From: an uncultured Collinsella sp.
GTDB taxonomy: Bacteria; Actinomycetota; Coriobacteriia; Coriobacteriales; Coriobacteriaceae
Direction of reading: 5' to 3'
Length of the DNA stretch: 21,166 nucleotides
Assembly (NCBI GenBank): GCA_900541175.1
Contig: UQIT01000032.1
Span: 1 to 21,166, forward strand
Part shown: one piece after another, positions 1-8,425 of the stretch
Numbering within the stretch: the first letter of the stretch is position 1
Layout of the letters: each line of letters starts with the position of its first letter
Translations under genes and position numbers: made by a program
The notes under the pieces: generated by a model
Databases searched by the model: none
Told to the model about the DNA's origin: nothing
Seen by the model: only the letters and a program-made list of their open reading frames with translations

Positions 1-543
1 TGCGGCGCGGGGCGGGGGGGGCCCTGGGTGCGCGAGGGCTACCGTGTGATCGTCGTGGGCGAGCCGGGGCACCCCGAGGTCGAGGGCATTCTAGGCCACG
101 CAGGCGACGATGCGCAGGTCGTGAGCTGTGCCGCTGACGCCAACGCCTTGTCGCTCAAGGGCAAGGTAGGCCTCGTCGTGCAGACCACCCAGACCGCGCA
201 GAACCTCGCCGAGGTCGTGGCGGCTATCACCCCGCGCGTGCAGGAGCTGCGTGTGATCAACACCATCTGCGCCGCCACGAGTGAGCGTCAACAGGCAGCA
301 GCCACACTTGCCAACCGCTGCGACTGCATGGTCGTCGTGGGCGGCAAGAACTCGGGCAACACCCGCCGCCTGGCTCAAATTTGCGCAGACGCCTGCGAGC
401 ACACGCATCACATCGAGGAAGCTTCCGAGCTCCAGGGCGCGTGGTTTACCGACGCTCACCACATCGGCATCACCGCCGGAGCCTCCACCCCGCAAGAACA
501 CATCGAGCGCGCCGTCGAGCGCATCAAGGAGCTTTACCGCTAA
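1..543 (+). CDS. ispH: 4-hydroxy-3-methylbut-2-enyl diphosphate reductase, C-terminal half (partial)
   Basis: IspH is the last enzyme of the non-mevalonate (MEP) pathway. It reductively dehydroxylates HMBPP to IPP and DMAPP in the cytoplasm using a [4Fe-4S] cluster. The readable part begins near position 28 and carries family motifs in order: EGYRVIVVGEPGHPEVEG, VVQTTQT, NTICAATSERQ (its Cys is the third cluster ligand), GGKNSGNTRRL and GITAGASTP near the end. The N-terminal half with the other two cluster cysteines lies outside the window. The frame is open from base 1, but the first 27 bases translate to a Gly/Arg-rich string unlike the TCP-containing stretch expected before REGYRV, so those bases are suspect. 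It is the first visible gene of the operon, and its stop is 2 nt before the next start. The identification is secure; the 5' boundary is not. Confidence 0.93.
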   Translation, partial: CGAGRGGPWVREGYRVIVVGEPGHPEVEGILGHAGDDAQVVSCAADANALSLKGKVGLVVQTTQTAQNLAEVVAAITPRVQELRVINTICAATSERQQAAATLANRCDCMVVVGGKNSGNTRRLAQICADACEHTHHIEEASELQGAWFTDAHHIGITAGASTPQEHIERAVERIKELYR

Positions 544-545
544 CC

Positions 546-1988
546 ATGGACCAGACCGTACCCGCATACGCCGCCGAGGTGGCCGATTACGGGCGCAGCC
601 GCGACCCCGAGCCGGGTGAGGGCGCGCTCGTAAAGAACGTGCGTCCCGAATCGCCCGCATGGGATGTGGGTATCGAGCCGGGCATGCGCGTGCTCACGGT
701 CAACGGCGAGCAGCTCACCGACATGATCGTGTGGCTCTGGGAGGCAGACGACGACACCGTCGACCTCGAGGTTTTCGACCCGCGCGACAACAGCGTCACC
801 CCAGTCGAGCTCGACCGCTTCCCGGGAGAGGACTGGGGCCTTGAGTTCGATGGCCCCATCTTCGACGGCATGCGCACCTGTGTAAACGCCTGCGTGTTCT
901 GTTTTATGACGATGCTGCCCAAGGGCGGCCGCTCCACGCTCTACATTCGCGACGACGACTACCGCCTGAGCTTTTTGCAGGGCAACTTTGTCACGCTCAC
1001 GAACCTTACCGACGAGGACGTGCAAAACGTCATCCAACGCAACATGAGCCCCATGAACGTGTCGGTCCACGCCGTGAGCCCCGATGTCCGCCGACGCATA
1101 ATGGGCCGCAACGCCCAGCGCGGCATGGATGTGCTCGAGGCCATCATGGCCGCCGGCATCGAGATTCACGCGCAGATCGTGTTGTGCCCCGGCATGAACG
1201 ACGGCGAGGAGCTGGAAAAGACCCTGCGCTTTTGCGAGGAGCACGAGCAAATCACAAGCCTGGGCATTGTGCCGCTCGGTTTTACCAAGCATCAGAACCG
1301 TTTTAGCTGGTCCTACAGCGACAAGCCCGAGCTAGCACGCGAGACCATTGCCATGATCCGTCCCTACCAGGATCGTGCCTACGAACGCTTTGGCCGCCAC
1401 ACCTTCCAGATGAGCGACGAGTTCTATCTGGACGCCGGCATCGATCCTCCCGAGGCAGACTTTTACGACGGTTACCCGCAGTACTACGACGGCATCGGCA
1501 TGATCCGCTCGTATCTGGACGAGACCGACGACGTGCTGACTACCGACGCCGAGCGTCTGGCCCGCGTCCGCGAGGCCGTCGCCGCCCGCAACCAGCGGCT
1601 TCTATGTCTCTCAGGCGCCAGCGCACGCGACACCGTGGCGCGCTTTGTGGAGTCGCCGTATGGTCTCGCCGGCACCGTCACAGCCATCAAGAACCGCTAC
1701 TTTGGCGGCAATGTGGACGTGACCGGCCTCATCGTCGCGTGTGACATCTTGGAGCAGCTGCCCCAAGACCTGTCGGGGGTTATGCTCTTTGTGCCTAAGC
1801 TCATGTTCAACGCTGACGGCATGACGCTTGACGAGTATCATCGTGACGATTTACTCGCAAGCCTTACCAGTCGCGGCGCCGAGGTTCATGTGGTGTCGAC
1901 CATGCCGCATGAGCTGCTCGATACCCTGGAACACATCCTTGGCATTGTGCCCGCAGACTCTAACACTTCCACTGACCCTACCCATTAA
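546..1988 (+). CDS. DUF512 family protein with PDZ-like N-terminus and radical-SAM-like Cys motif
   Basis: This 480-residue protein belongs to the DUF512 family, whose biochemical role is not established. A PDZ-like domain fills roughly residues 20-75 (GALVKNVRPESPAWDVG, then GMRVLTVNG). It is followed by a cluster-binding CX3CX2C motif at C112, C116 and C119, the spacing found in radical SAM enzymes, and by GGRSTLYIRDDDYRLSFLQG. The DUF512 domain makes up the C-terminal third. The ATG at 546 is chosen because it lies 2 nt after the ispH stop; an in-frame start further upstream would run through ispH. Family knowledge: in clostridia and relatives this gene commonly sits beside der, as it does here, which hints at a link to GTPase or ribosome function. 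That link is inference only. Confidence 0.9.
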   Translation: MDQTVPAYAAEVADYGRSRDPEPGEGALVKNVRPESPAWDVGIEPGMRVLTVNGEQLTDMIVWLWEADDDTVDLEVFDPRDNSVTPVELDRFPGEDWGLEFDGPIFDGMRTCVNACVFCFMTMLPKGGRSTLYIRDDDYRLSFLQGNFVTLTNLTDEDVQNVIQRNMSPMNVSVHAVSPDVRRRIMGRNAQRGMDVLEAIMAAGIEIHAQIVLCPGMNDGEELEKTLRFCEEHEQITSLGIVPLGFTKHQNRFSWSYSDKPELARETIAMIRPYQDRAYERFGRHTFQMSDEFYLDAGIDPPEADFYDGYPQYYDGIGMIRSYLDETDDVLTTDAERLARVREAVAARNQRLLCLSGASARDTVARFVESPYGLAGTVTAIKNRYFGGNVDVTGLIVACDILEQLPQDLSGVMLFVPKLMFNADGMTLDEYHRDDLLASLTSRGAEVHVVSTMPHELLDTLEHILGIVPADSNTSTDPTH

Positions 1989-1998
1989 AGGAGAGCAG

Positions 1999-3333
1999 AT
2001 GAAACCTATCGTCGCCGTCGTCGGACGCCCCAACGTGGGCAAGTCCACGCTCGTTAACCGCCTGGCCCAGACCTCGGACGCCATCGTCCACGAGTCCCGC
2101 GGCGTCACGCGCGACCGCTCGTATCACACGGCCGATTGGAACGGCCGCGAGTTCACCATCGTCGACACGGGCGGTATCGAGCCGCTCAAGAGCGATGACG
2201 TCTTCGCCACGTCCATTCGCGACCAGGCCCTCGCCGCCGCCGAGGAAGCCGCCGTCATCCTGTTTGTGGTCGACGGCCGCACCGGCGTTACCGAGGAGGA
2301 CGAGTCGGTCGCTCGCATGCTCAAGCGCTGCGACAAGCCGGTCTTTCTGCTGGTGAACAAGCTCGACAACCCCGATCGCGAGAACGACAGCATCTGGGAG
2401 TTCTATTCGCTCGGCATCGGCGAGCCCACGCCGCTCTCGGCCCTGCACGGCCACGGCACGGGCGACCTGCTCGACGACATCGTGGCCCTGCTTCCCGAGG
2501 AAGAGGACGAAGTCGCCGACGAGTTCCCCGATGCGCTGAATGTCGCCATCATCGGCCGTCCCAACGCCGGTAAGTCGTCGCTGTTCAACCGCATCCTGGG
2601 CGCCGACCGCTCTATCGTGTCCAACATTGCCGGCACGACGCGCGACGCCATCGACACGGTCGTCGAGCGTAACGGCAAGCACTACCGCATGGTCGACACC
2701 GCGGGCATTCGCAAGAAGAGCACCGTTTACGAGAACATCGAGTACTACTCCATGGTCCGCGGCCTGCGCGCCATCGACCGCGCCGACGTGGCGCTGCTCG
2801 TCGTCGACGCCTCCGTGGGCGTTACCGAGCAGGACCAGAAGGTCATGGGCTTGGCCATCGAGCGCGGCTGCGCCATCGTTGTGCTGCTCAACAAATGGGA
2901 TCTTCTCGACGACGACCGTAAGCGCGAGGCCTGCATGGAGACTATCGACCGCCGTCTGGGCGTTATGGCTCCCTGGGCCCAGTACCTGCGCATCTCTGCC
3001 CTGACCGGCCGCAGCGTCGAGAAGATCTGGGCAATGGTCGACGCCGCCGAAAAGACGCGCTCGCAAAAGATCAGCACCTCGCGCCTCAACACGTTCCTCA
3101 CCGACCTGCGCGAGTTCGGTCATACCGTGGTGGACGGCAAGCGCCGCCTGCGTATGCATTACGTGACTCAGACGGGCGTCAACCCGCCGACGTTCACGTT
3201 CTTCGTCAACCATAGCGACCTGGTCAACGACACCTACCAGCGCTACGTGGAGAACCGCATGCGCTCGACCTTCGACTTTGCCGGCACGCCCATTCGACTC
3301 TTCTTTAGAAAGAAGGAGCAGAAGGATGCATAA
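1999..3333 (+). CDS. der: Ribosome-associated tandem GTPase Der (EngA)
   Basis: Der is an essential GTPase with two G domains that acts in late assembly of the 50S ribosomal subunit. The 444-residue length is typical. The first P-loop GRPNVGKS is at residues 9-16 and the second, GRPNAGKS, at about 186-193. Each half also has its DTGG or DTAG (G3) and NKLD or NKWD (G4) motif. A C-terminal KH-like domain follows, ending in RLFFRKKEQKDA. The ATG at 1999 is preceded by a good ribosome-binding site (AAAGGAG, 1987-1993), and the protein then starts with MKPIVAVVGRPN as expected. The gene lies 10 nt after the DUF512 gene, and its last 8 nt overlap the start of plsY. Confidence 0.98.
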   Translation: MKPIVAVVGRPNVGKSTLVNRLAQTSDAIVHESRGVTRDRSYHTADWNGREFTIVDTGGIEPLKSDDVFATSIRDQALAAAEEAAVILFVVDGRTGVTEEDESVARMLKRCDKPVFLLVNKLDNPDRENDSIWEFYSLGIGEPTPLSALHGHGTGDLLDDIVALLPEEEDEVADEFPDALNVAIIGRPNAGKSSLFNRILGADRSIVSNIAGTTRDAIDTVVERNGKHYRMVDTAGIRKKSTVYENIEYYSMVRGLRAIDRADVALLVVDASVGVTEQDQKVMGLAIERGCAIVVLLNKWDLLDDDRKREACMETIDRRLGVMAPWAQYLRISALTGRSVEKIWAMVDAAEKTRSQKISTSRLNTFLTDLREFGHTVVDGKRRLRMHYVTQTGVNPPTFTFFVNHSDLVNDTYQRYVENRMRSTFDFAGTPIRLFFRKKEQKDA

Positions 3334-4009
3334 TCCGATTCTTCTGACCGCCATCTGCGCCGTGGTCTCGTTCTTTATCGGGGCGATTCCGTTTGGCCTG
3401 ATCCTGGGCCGCGTGTTCAACCATACGGATATTCGCAAGGCGGGCTCCGGCAACATCGGCACCACCAACGCACTGCGTGTGGCCGGTCCCAAGGTCGCCG
3501 CGCTCACCCTGCTGCTCGACTGCCTTAAGGGCGCCATCTGCGTCCTTATCGCGCGTCCGCTCATCGCGAGCGTGGGCTATGGTTTTCCGCCGAGCATTAT
3601 GGCCCCCGGTGCAGCCGGCGATTGGATGCTCGGCGTCATTTGCCTGGCTGCCGTGTGGGGACACATCTTCTCACCCTACCTCAACTTCCACGGCGGCAAG
3701 GGTATCGCCGTGGGCCTGGGCGTTATCCTCGCCTGGTACTGGCCTATTGGCCTGTCGCTGCTGGGCATGTTTATCGTGGCCGTCGCCATCACCAAGTATG
3801 TGTCAGTAGGCTCGCTTGCCGCAGCCATCGGACTTCCTATCGCTGCTTGCGCGGTCTTTCCGTACAGCAGCCTGGGCCTCAAGTTCTGCATGGCGATGAT
3901 CGGCATCACCGTGGTGTGGGCCCATCGCTCGAATATCCAAAAGCTCATGGCCGGTAAGGAGTCCAAGCTCTCGTTTACCAAGCGCGTCACCGAGCCCGAC
4001 GATAAGTAG
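3326..4009 (+). CDS. plsY: Acyl-phosphate:glycerol-3-phosphate acyltransferase PlsY
   Basis: PlsY is an integral membrane enzyme that moves an acyl group from acyl-phosphate to glycerol-3-phosphate, the first committed step of phospholipid synthesis in most bacteria. The 227-residue protein is largely hydrophobic. It has the expected first transmembrane segment (residues 5-30), the GSGNIGTTN motif (40-48), a GHIFSPYLNFHGGKG segment (112-126) and a polar C-terminus. The ATG at 3326 overlaps the last codons of der (ATGCATAA) and is preceded by AGAAGGAG, which suggests translational coupling. The next gene, gpsA, makes the glycerol-3-phosphate that PlsY uses, so the two form a functional pair. 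Confidence 0.97.
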   Translation: MHNPILLTAICAVVSFFIGAIPFGLILGRVFNHTDIRKAGSGNIGTTNALRVAGPKVAALTLLLDCLKGAICVLIARPLIASVGYGFPPSIMAPGAAGDWMLGVICLAAVWGHIFSPYLNFHGGKGIAVGLGVILAWYWPIGLSLLGMFIVAVAITKYVSVGSLAAAIGLPIAACAVFPYSSLGLKFCMAMIGITVVWAHRSNIQKLMAGKESKLSFTKRVTEPDDK

Positions 4010-4018
4010 GAGAGAGTC

Positions 4019-5026
4019 ATGAATGTTGCGCTGATTGGCTCTGGCTCCTGGGGAACCGCCGTCGCCGGCCTTGCCGCCGCGCGAGCCGAGCGCGTGGCCA
4101 TGTGGGCCCACAGCGAGCAGACGGCCGCCGGCATCAACGGCGAGCACCGTAACCCCCGGTATCTGGTGGGATATGAGCTGCCCGCCAATGTCGTCGCTAC
4201 CACGGACCTGGTACAGGCGCTCGACGGCGCCGAGGCCATCATCTTCGCCGTTCCTTCGACGCACCTTCGCAGCGTTTGCCACCAGGCTGCGCCCTTTGTC
4301 GCCGCCGATACCCCGGTACTCTGCCTCACCAAGGGCATTGAGCCCGAGTCCGGCCTGCTTATGAGCGAGGTCATTGCCAGCGAGATTGGCAACGAGGCGC
4401 GTGTGGCGGCGCTCTCGGGCCCCAACCATGCCGAGGAGATCTGCCGCGGCGGGCTTTCTGCCGCCGTCATCGCCAGCAAAGATCCGCAGATAGGGGAGAC
4501 CTTTAAGGACCTGCTCCTGTCCACGGCCTTCCGCATCTATCTGTCGCAAGACATGACCGGTGTCGAGGTCTGCGGCGCTATGAAAAATGTCATCGCCATC
4601 GTGTGCGGCATCTCCGCCGGCACCGGCGCAGGCGACAACACACTCGCCCTCATCATGACGCGCGGCCTGGCCGAGATCAGCCGTCTGGTGCACGCTCGCG
4701 GCGGTCAAGCTATGACCTGCATGGGACTTGCCGGCATGGGCGACCTCATTGCCACCTGTACCTCGGAGCATTCGCGCAACCGCACTTTTGGCTACGAGTT
4801 TGCCCACGGCGTGTCGCTCGACGAGTACCAGACGCGCACGCATATGGTTGTCGAGGGCGCCGTCGCGGCCCGCAGCGTCAGCGAACTTGCCCGTTCACTG
4901 GGTGTAGACATTCCGCTCACCTTTGCCGTGGAGCAAACGCTCTACAACGGTGTTACTTTGGATAGGGCGCTCGAGATTCTTACCGACCGCGTACCCTCCC
5001 AAGAGTTCTACGGACTCACCGACTAG
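4019..5026 (+). CDS. gpsA: Glycerol-3-phosphate dehydrogenase [NAD(P)+]
   Basis: GpsA reduces dihydroxyacetone phosphate to sn-glycerol-3-phosphate, the backbone for phospholipids, in the cytoplasm. The 335-residue protein begins with the dinucleotide-binding GSGSWGT loop (residues 7-13). It has LTKGIEPE with K105, LSGPNHAEEI (the SGP region near 133) and the catalytic lysine in GAMKNVIAI (K189). The family motif TCTSEHSRNRTFG follows later. The ATG at 4019 is preceded by TAGGAGAGAG, giving a clear ribosome-binding site. The gene starts 9 nt after plsY, directly downstream of the enzyme that consumes its product. Length and motifs are complete. Confidence 0.98.
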   Translation: MNVALIGSGSWGTAVAGLAAARAERVAMWAHSEQTAAGINGEHRNPRYLVGYELPANVVATTDLVQALDGAEAIIFAVPSTHLRSVCHQAAPFVAADTPVLCLTKGIEPESGLLMSEVIASEIGNEARVAALSGPNHAEEICRGGLSAAVIASKDPQIGETFKDLLLSTAFRIYLSQDMTGVEVCGAMKNVIAIVCGISAGTGAGDNTLALIMTRGLAEISRLVHARGGQAMTCMGLAGMGDLIATCTSEHSRNRTFGYEFAHGVSLDEYQTRTHMVVEGAVAARSVSELARSLGVDIPLTFAVEQTLYNGVTLDRALEILTDRVPSQEFYGLTD

Positions 5027-5044
5027 CGCAGAAAGGCTTCTACC

Positions 5045-5716
5045 ATGGGTTCCATCAAAATCGCTCCGTCCGTCCTCTCGGCCGATATGGCCAACCTCAA
5101 GGGCGAGCTCGACAAGATCGCCGGTGCCGACTACGTGCACTTCGACGTTATGGACGGTCACTTTACCGGCAACCTCACCTTTGGCGTTGACATCCTCAAG
5201 GCCGTCAAGCGCTCCACCGACGTGCCGGTCGACGCGCACCTGATGGTATCGAACCCCGATGAGACGGTCGATTGGTACGCCGACGCCGGTGCCGACATGA
5301 TCACCGTGCACTATGAGGCCTCCACGCACCTGCACCGCACGCTCACGCATCTTCAGCAGCGCGGCGTCAAGGCCGGCGTGGTGCTCAACCCCGCCACCCC
5401 CGTGTGCGTACTCGAGAGCATCATCGACGTCGTCGATATGGTGCTGCTGATGAGCGTGAACCCCGGCTTTGGCGGCCAGAGCTTTATCCCGGGCACCATC
5501 GCCAAGCTCCACGAGCTCAAAGCCATGTGCGAGCGCCACGGCGTGTCGCCCATGATCGAGGTCGACGGCGGCATCTCTTCCAAAAACATCGCCGAGGTCG
5601 TCAAGGCCGGTGCCGATGTCCTGGTGGCCGGCTCCGCCGTATTTAAGTCCGAAGATCCCGCTGCCGAGGTTGCGCTGCTGCAGAAGCTGGGCAACGAAGC
5701 CGCACAGGAGGCATAA
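5045..5716 (+). CDS. rpe: Ribulose-phosphate 3-epimerase
   Basis: Rpe interconverts D-ribulose 5-phosphate and D-xylulose 5-phosphate in the pentose phosphate pathway. The 223 residues form the expected single TIM barrel. The metal ligands and acid/base pair are in place: H32 and D34 in VHFDVMDGHF, H65 in VDAHLMVSNP, and D174 in IEVDGGIS. The phosphate-binding loop MSVNPGFGGQSF is near residues 136-147. The start lies 18 nt after gpsA, with AGAAAGG upstream. No missing residues or unusual features were seen. It is cotranscribed with the lipid-precursor genes upstream and the cysteine desulfurase downstream. Confidence 0.98.
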   Translation: MGSIKIAPSVLSADMANLKGELDKIAGADYVHFDVMDGHFTGNLTFGVDILKAVKRSTDVPVDAHLMVSNPDETVDWYADAGADMITVHYEASTHLHRTLTHLQQRGVKAGVVLNPATPVCVLESIIDVVDMVLLMSVNPGFGGQSFIPGTIAKLHELKAMCERHGVSPMIEVDGGISSKNIAEVVKAGADVLVAGSAVFKSEDPAAEVALLQKLGNEAAQEA

Positions 5717-5722
5717 ACCCTT

Positions 5723-6901
5723 ATGACCGCAGGTCAAAACCGCATACCCGTAAATCTTGACTATGCCGCCTCGACGCCCATGCGCGCCGAGGCGCTCCTT
5801 GCGCAGCGCGAGTACGACGACAGCGAGCTTGCCGGCGTCAACCCCAACTCGCTGCATTCGCTCGGCCGCAAGGCCGCTGCACGCCTGGAAGTGGCGCGTC
5901 GCGAGATTGCCCGCAGCTTTGGCGCGCGCGTCCGCCCGTCCGAGATTGTTCTGACCAACGGCGGCACCGAAGCCAACCAGCTGGCGCTGCTCGGTCTTGC
6001 CGAGGGCGCTCGTCAGCGCGATCGCAAGCGTAACCGCGTGATCGTATCTGCCATCGAGCACGATTCGATTCTAGACAACCTGCCGCTGCTGCGTGCCGCC
6101 GGTTTTACCGTCGACCTGGCGACGCCTTGCCGCGCGGGCTACATTGAGCCTGCCGCGCTTATCGAGCTGCTCGGCGACGACGTGGCGCTCGTGAGCATCA
6201 TGGTTGCCAACAACGAGACCGGCGTGGTGCAGCCCATCCGCGAGCTGGCCGCCGCTGCACATGCTGTCGGCGCCCTGTTCCACACCGATGCCATCCAGGG
6301 TTATCTGCATATTCCGCTCGATGCCGCCCAGCTGGGCGTCGACGCCATGTCCGTCGCCGCCCACAAAATTGGCGGCCCCGTGGCATCCGGCGCACTCTAC
6401 CTTAAGAGCCGCACGCCGCTGCGTCCGCGCATCTTTGGTGGTGGACAGGAAGCCGGCCGTCGCGCCGGCACGCAGGATCTGCGCACGCAGCTGGCCTTTG
6501 CCGCTGCCGCCCGCACGCTGGCTCCCCATGTGGCCCAGGAGCGTGCGACGCTGCAGGCCTTATCCGATAGGCTCTACGCCACGCTTACGGCCCATCCTCG
6601 CATTCACGCCACGATGGGCGACTACGCCCAGGCAGATCGTCTGCCAGGTATGGTTTCGATCTACGTCGACGGCATGGACTCCGAGGAGCTCATCGTCAAG
6701 CTCGACGCCGCCGGCTTTGAGGTATCGGCAGGCTCGGCATGCTCGAGCGGCAGTATGGACCCCAGCCACGTTTTGAGCGCGATGGGCATCGGACGCGAGC
6801 AGGCATTGGGCGCACTGCGCATTTCCTTTGATGACCGCGTGAATCCGAGCGATCTGGACGAGTTCGGCCAGACGCTGCTCTCGATCGTGGGTGCCGCATG
6901 A
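5723..6901 (+). CDS. Cysteine desulfurase (NifS/IscS type, PLP-dependent)
   Basis: This enzyme removes sulfur from L-cysteine as an enzyme-bound persulfide for Fe-S clusters, thiolated tRNA or cofactors. The 392-residue class V aminotransferase fold shows TNGGTEANQLAL (79-90), H113, D189 and Q192 in HTDAIQGY, the PLP lysine K215 in AHKIGGP, GGGQEAGRRAGT (239-250), and the catalytic cysteine C340 in SAGSACSSG. The short SACSSG loop resembles group I (NifS/IscS) rather than SufS enzymes. The start is 6 nt after rpe, with AGGAGG upstream. No IscU or scaffold gene is adjacent, so whether it serves general Fe-S assembly or tRNA thiolation cannot be decided here. Its last 4 nt overlap the next gene (ATGA). 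Confidence 0.95.
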   Translation: MTAGQNRIPVNLDYAASTPMRAEALLAQREYDDSELAGVNPNSLHSLGRKAAARLEVARREIARSFGARVRPSEIVLTNGGTEANQLALLGLAEGARQRDRKRNRVIVSAIEHDSILDNLPLLRAAGFTVDLATPCRAGYIEPAALIELLGDDVALVSIMVANNETGVVQPIRELAAAAHAVGALFHTDAIQGYLHIPLDAAQLGVDAMSVAAHKIGGPVASGALYLKSRTPLRPRIFGGGQEAGRRAGTQDLRTQLAFAAAARTLAPHVAQERATLQALSDRLYATLTAHPRIHATMGDYAQADRLPGMVSIYVDGMDSEELIVKLDAAGFEVSAGSACSSGSMDPSHVLSAMGIGREQALGALRISFDDRVNPSDLDEFGQTLLSIVGAA

Positions 6902-7707
6902 TCGTCGCCGAGCTTGAGCGCGCGCTGCTGGCACGCTATCCCAAGGCGGACGCCGAGGGCTGGGATCACGTAGGACTCTCCGTTGGCGATCCGGCCGCGG
7001 AGATCACCGGCGTTGCCTGCGCACTCGATGCGACCGAGGCTAATGTTCGCCGCGCCCAAGAAGCCGGCGCCAACGTGCTGCTGGCGCATCATCCCGTCTA
7101 TATCAAGGCGCCCGAGGCCTTTTGCCCGGCGGATGCCACACGACCCCAGTGCAGCGCGGCCCTCTACGAGGCTGCCCGCTGCGGCGTGAGCATTATCTCG
7201 CTCCACACCAACCTAGACCGCTCGCACGAAGCCCGTGTCTGCCTGAGCAAGCTGCTGGGTGCCGCACCCGTGAGCTCACTGGAGCACGTGGACGACCCCG
7301 AGGCCACCGGCCTGGGCGCACTTGCAACGCTCAACGACCCGTGCACGCTGCGTGATCTTGCCACCCGTGCTGCCACGGCCTTTGGCAGCGACCCGCGTGT
7401 GTGGGGCGAAGCCGATCGCCCGTGCCGCACCGTCGCCGTTTTGGGCGGCTCCCTGGGCGACTTTGGAGAGCTCGCCATCGCCGCAGGCGCAGATGTTGTC
7501 GTGACGGGCGAGGCAGGCTACCACGTGACGCAAGACCTTACCTTGCGCGGACTGCCGGTGATCTTGCTCGGCCACGACCGCTCCGAGGAGCCGTTCGTTG
7601 ATATATTGATGAACTCTGCAGTTGACGCCGGGGTCGACCCCCGTCATGCGATTAAAATACTGAACCCTTGCCAATGGTGGACTGTGACAAAAGGAGAGAA
7701 CTTATGA
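6898..7707 (+). CDS. Nif3-like dinuclear metal-centre protein (YbgI/YqfO family)
   Basis: Nif3-like proteins form ring-shaped hexamers with a two-metal site at each subunit. The physiological substrate is uncertain, and some databases label the family GTP cyclohydrolase 1 type 2. The 269-residue protein has WDHVGLSVG (22-30), D44 in ALDAT, LLAHHPVYI with the ligand pair H64-H65, SLHTNLDR with H103 and D106, and GHDRSEEP near the C-terminus, a variant of the usual GHxxSE ligand motif. It starts with an ATGA overlap with the cysteine desulfurase and ends with another ATGA overlap with the next gene, so translational coupling on both sides is likely. In many bacteria a nif3-like gene sits next to the zinc-ribbon gene found here. 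Confidence 0.93.
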   Translation: MIVAELERALLARYPKADAEGWDHVGLSVGDPAAEITGVACALDATEANVRRAQEAGANVLLAHHPVYIKAPEAFCPADATRPQCSAALYEAARCGVSIISLHTNLDRSHEARVCLSKLLGAAPVSSLEHVDDPEATGLGALATLNDPCTLRDLATRAATAFGSDPRVWGEADRPCRTVAVLGGSLGDFGELAIAAGADVVVTGEAGYHVTQDLTLRGLPVILLGHDRSEEPFVDILMNSAVDAGVDPRHAIKILNPCQWWTVTKGENL

Positions 7708-8423
7708 GCGCCGGCGCTACGCTACTCAAGCTGCAACAGATCGATTTGGAGCTCGCCCGCAACAAGAGCGAACTTGCCAATATGCCGGAGCTCAAGGAGC
7801 TCGCTTCCAAGCGCAAGACCTATGTGAAGCTCAAGTCCGAGATGACCAAGCTCTACGCCCAGCGCAAGGATCTGGACATTGAGCTCGACGATCTCAACAC
7901 CACCGAGATCCAGACGAATAACGCCATCGAGGCTGCCAAGAAGCGCCACGTCGACGGCTCCGACTACCGCGAGGTTCAGGACCTGGAGAATGAACTCGCC
8001 ACCCTGGCCAAGCGTCTGGACAAGATTGAGCACACCCGCAAGGATGTCGTTGTCGCCCACAAAGAGGCGCTCGACCGCGAGGCCCGCGCGCAGGCAATCA
8101 TCGCCAAGTTCGAGGAGGGCGTGAAGGCCGATACCAAGGCCGCCCGCGCCAAGGCTGCCGACCTGCAGGCTCAGATTGACGCCGCCACTAAGGAGCGCAC
8201 CGCGCTTGCCGCCACGCTGCCAGCCGACGTGCTCACCGACTACGAGCGTCTGCTCAAGCAGTTCCGCGGCCTGGCCGTCGAGACCATCCAGGGCAACATC
8301 CCCACGGTCTGCCACACCGCGCTGCAGGCATCGTCCATGAGCGACCTCAACCACGACGGCAGCGAGATTACGCACTGCCCGTACTGCCACCGCCTCCTGG
8401 TACTCCCGAGCAAGGAAGCCTAG
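7704..8423 (+). CDS. Coiled-coil protein with C-terminal zinc ribbon (DUF164/zf-RING_7-like)
   Basis: This 239-residue protein has a long charged coiled coil over about residues 5-175, rich in Lys, Glu, Ala and Leu, and then a short C-terminal metal-binding region. That layout matches the C4-type zinc-ribbon family often encoded beside Nif3-like proteins. Its function is unknown; a nucleic-acid-related role has been suggested for the family. The ATG at 7704 has a strong AAAGGAG site 10 nt upstream and overlaps the nif3 stop. An oddity is that the family usually has two CxxC pairs. Here the second is intact (HCPYCHRLL), but the first is reduced to a single Cys followed by His (TVCHTALQ). Zinc binding may therefore use a histidine or be weakened. 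Confidence 0.85.
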   Translation: MSAGATLLKLQQIDLELARNKSELANMPELKELASKRKTYVKLKSEMTKLYAQRKDLDIELDDLNTTEIQTNNAIEAAKKRHVDGSDYREVQDLENELATLAKRLDKIEHTRKDVVVAHKEALDREARAQAIIAKFEEGVKADTKAARAKAADLQAQIDAATKERTALAATLPADVLTDYERLLKQFRGLAVETIQGNIPTVCHTALQASSMSDLNHDGSEITHCPYCHRLLVLPSKEA

Positions 8424-8425
8424 CG

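Noticed and set aside
1..27. G-rich start of the window with a run of eight G, similar to the phase-variable tracts
   Set aside because: It lies at the sequence edge and its translation does not match IspH. A contig-end or read artefact is more likely than a contingency tract in an essential gene.
1978..3564. Long minus-strand open frame opposite der
   Set aside because: It is antisense to an unmistakable Der protein, with no ribosome-binding site or domain pattern of its own.
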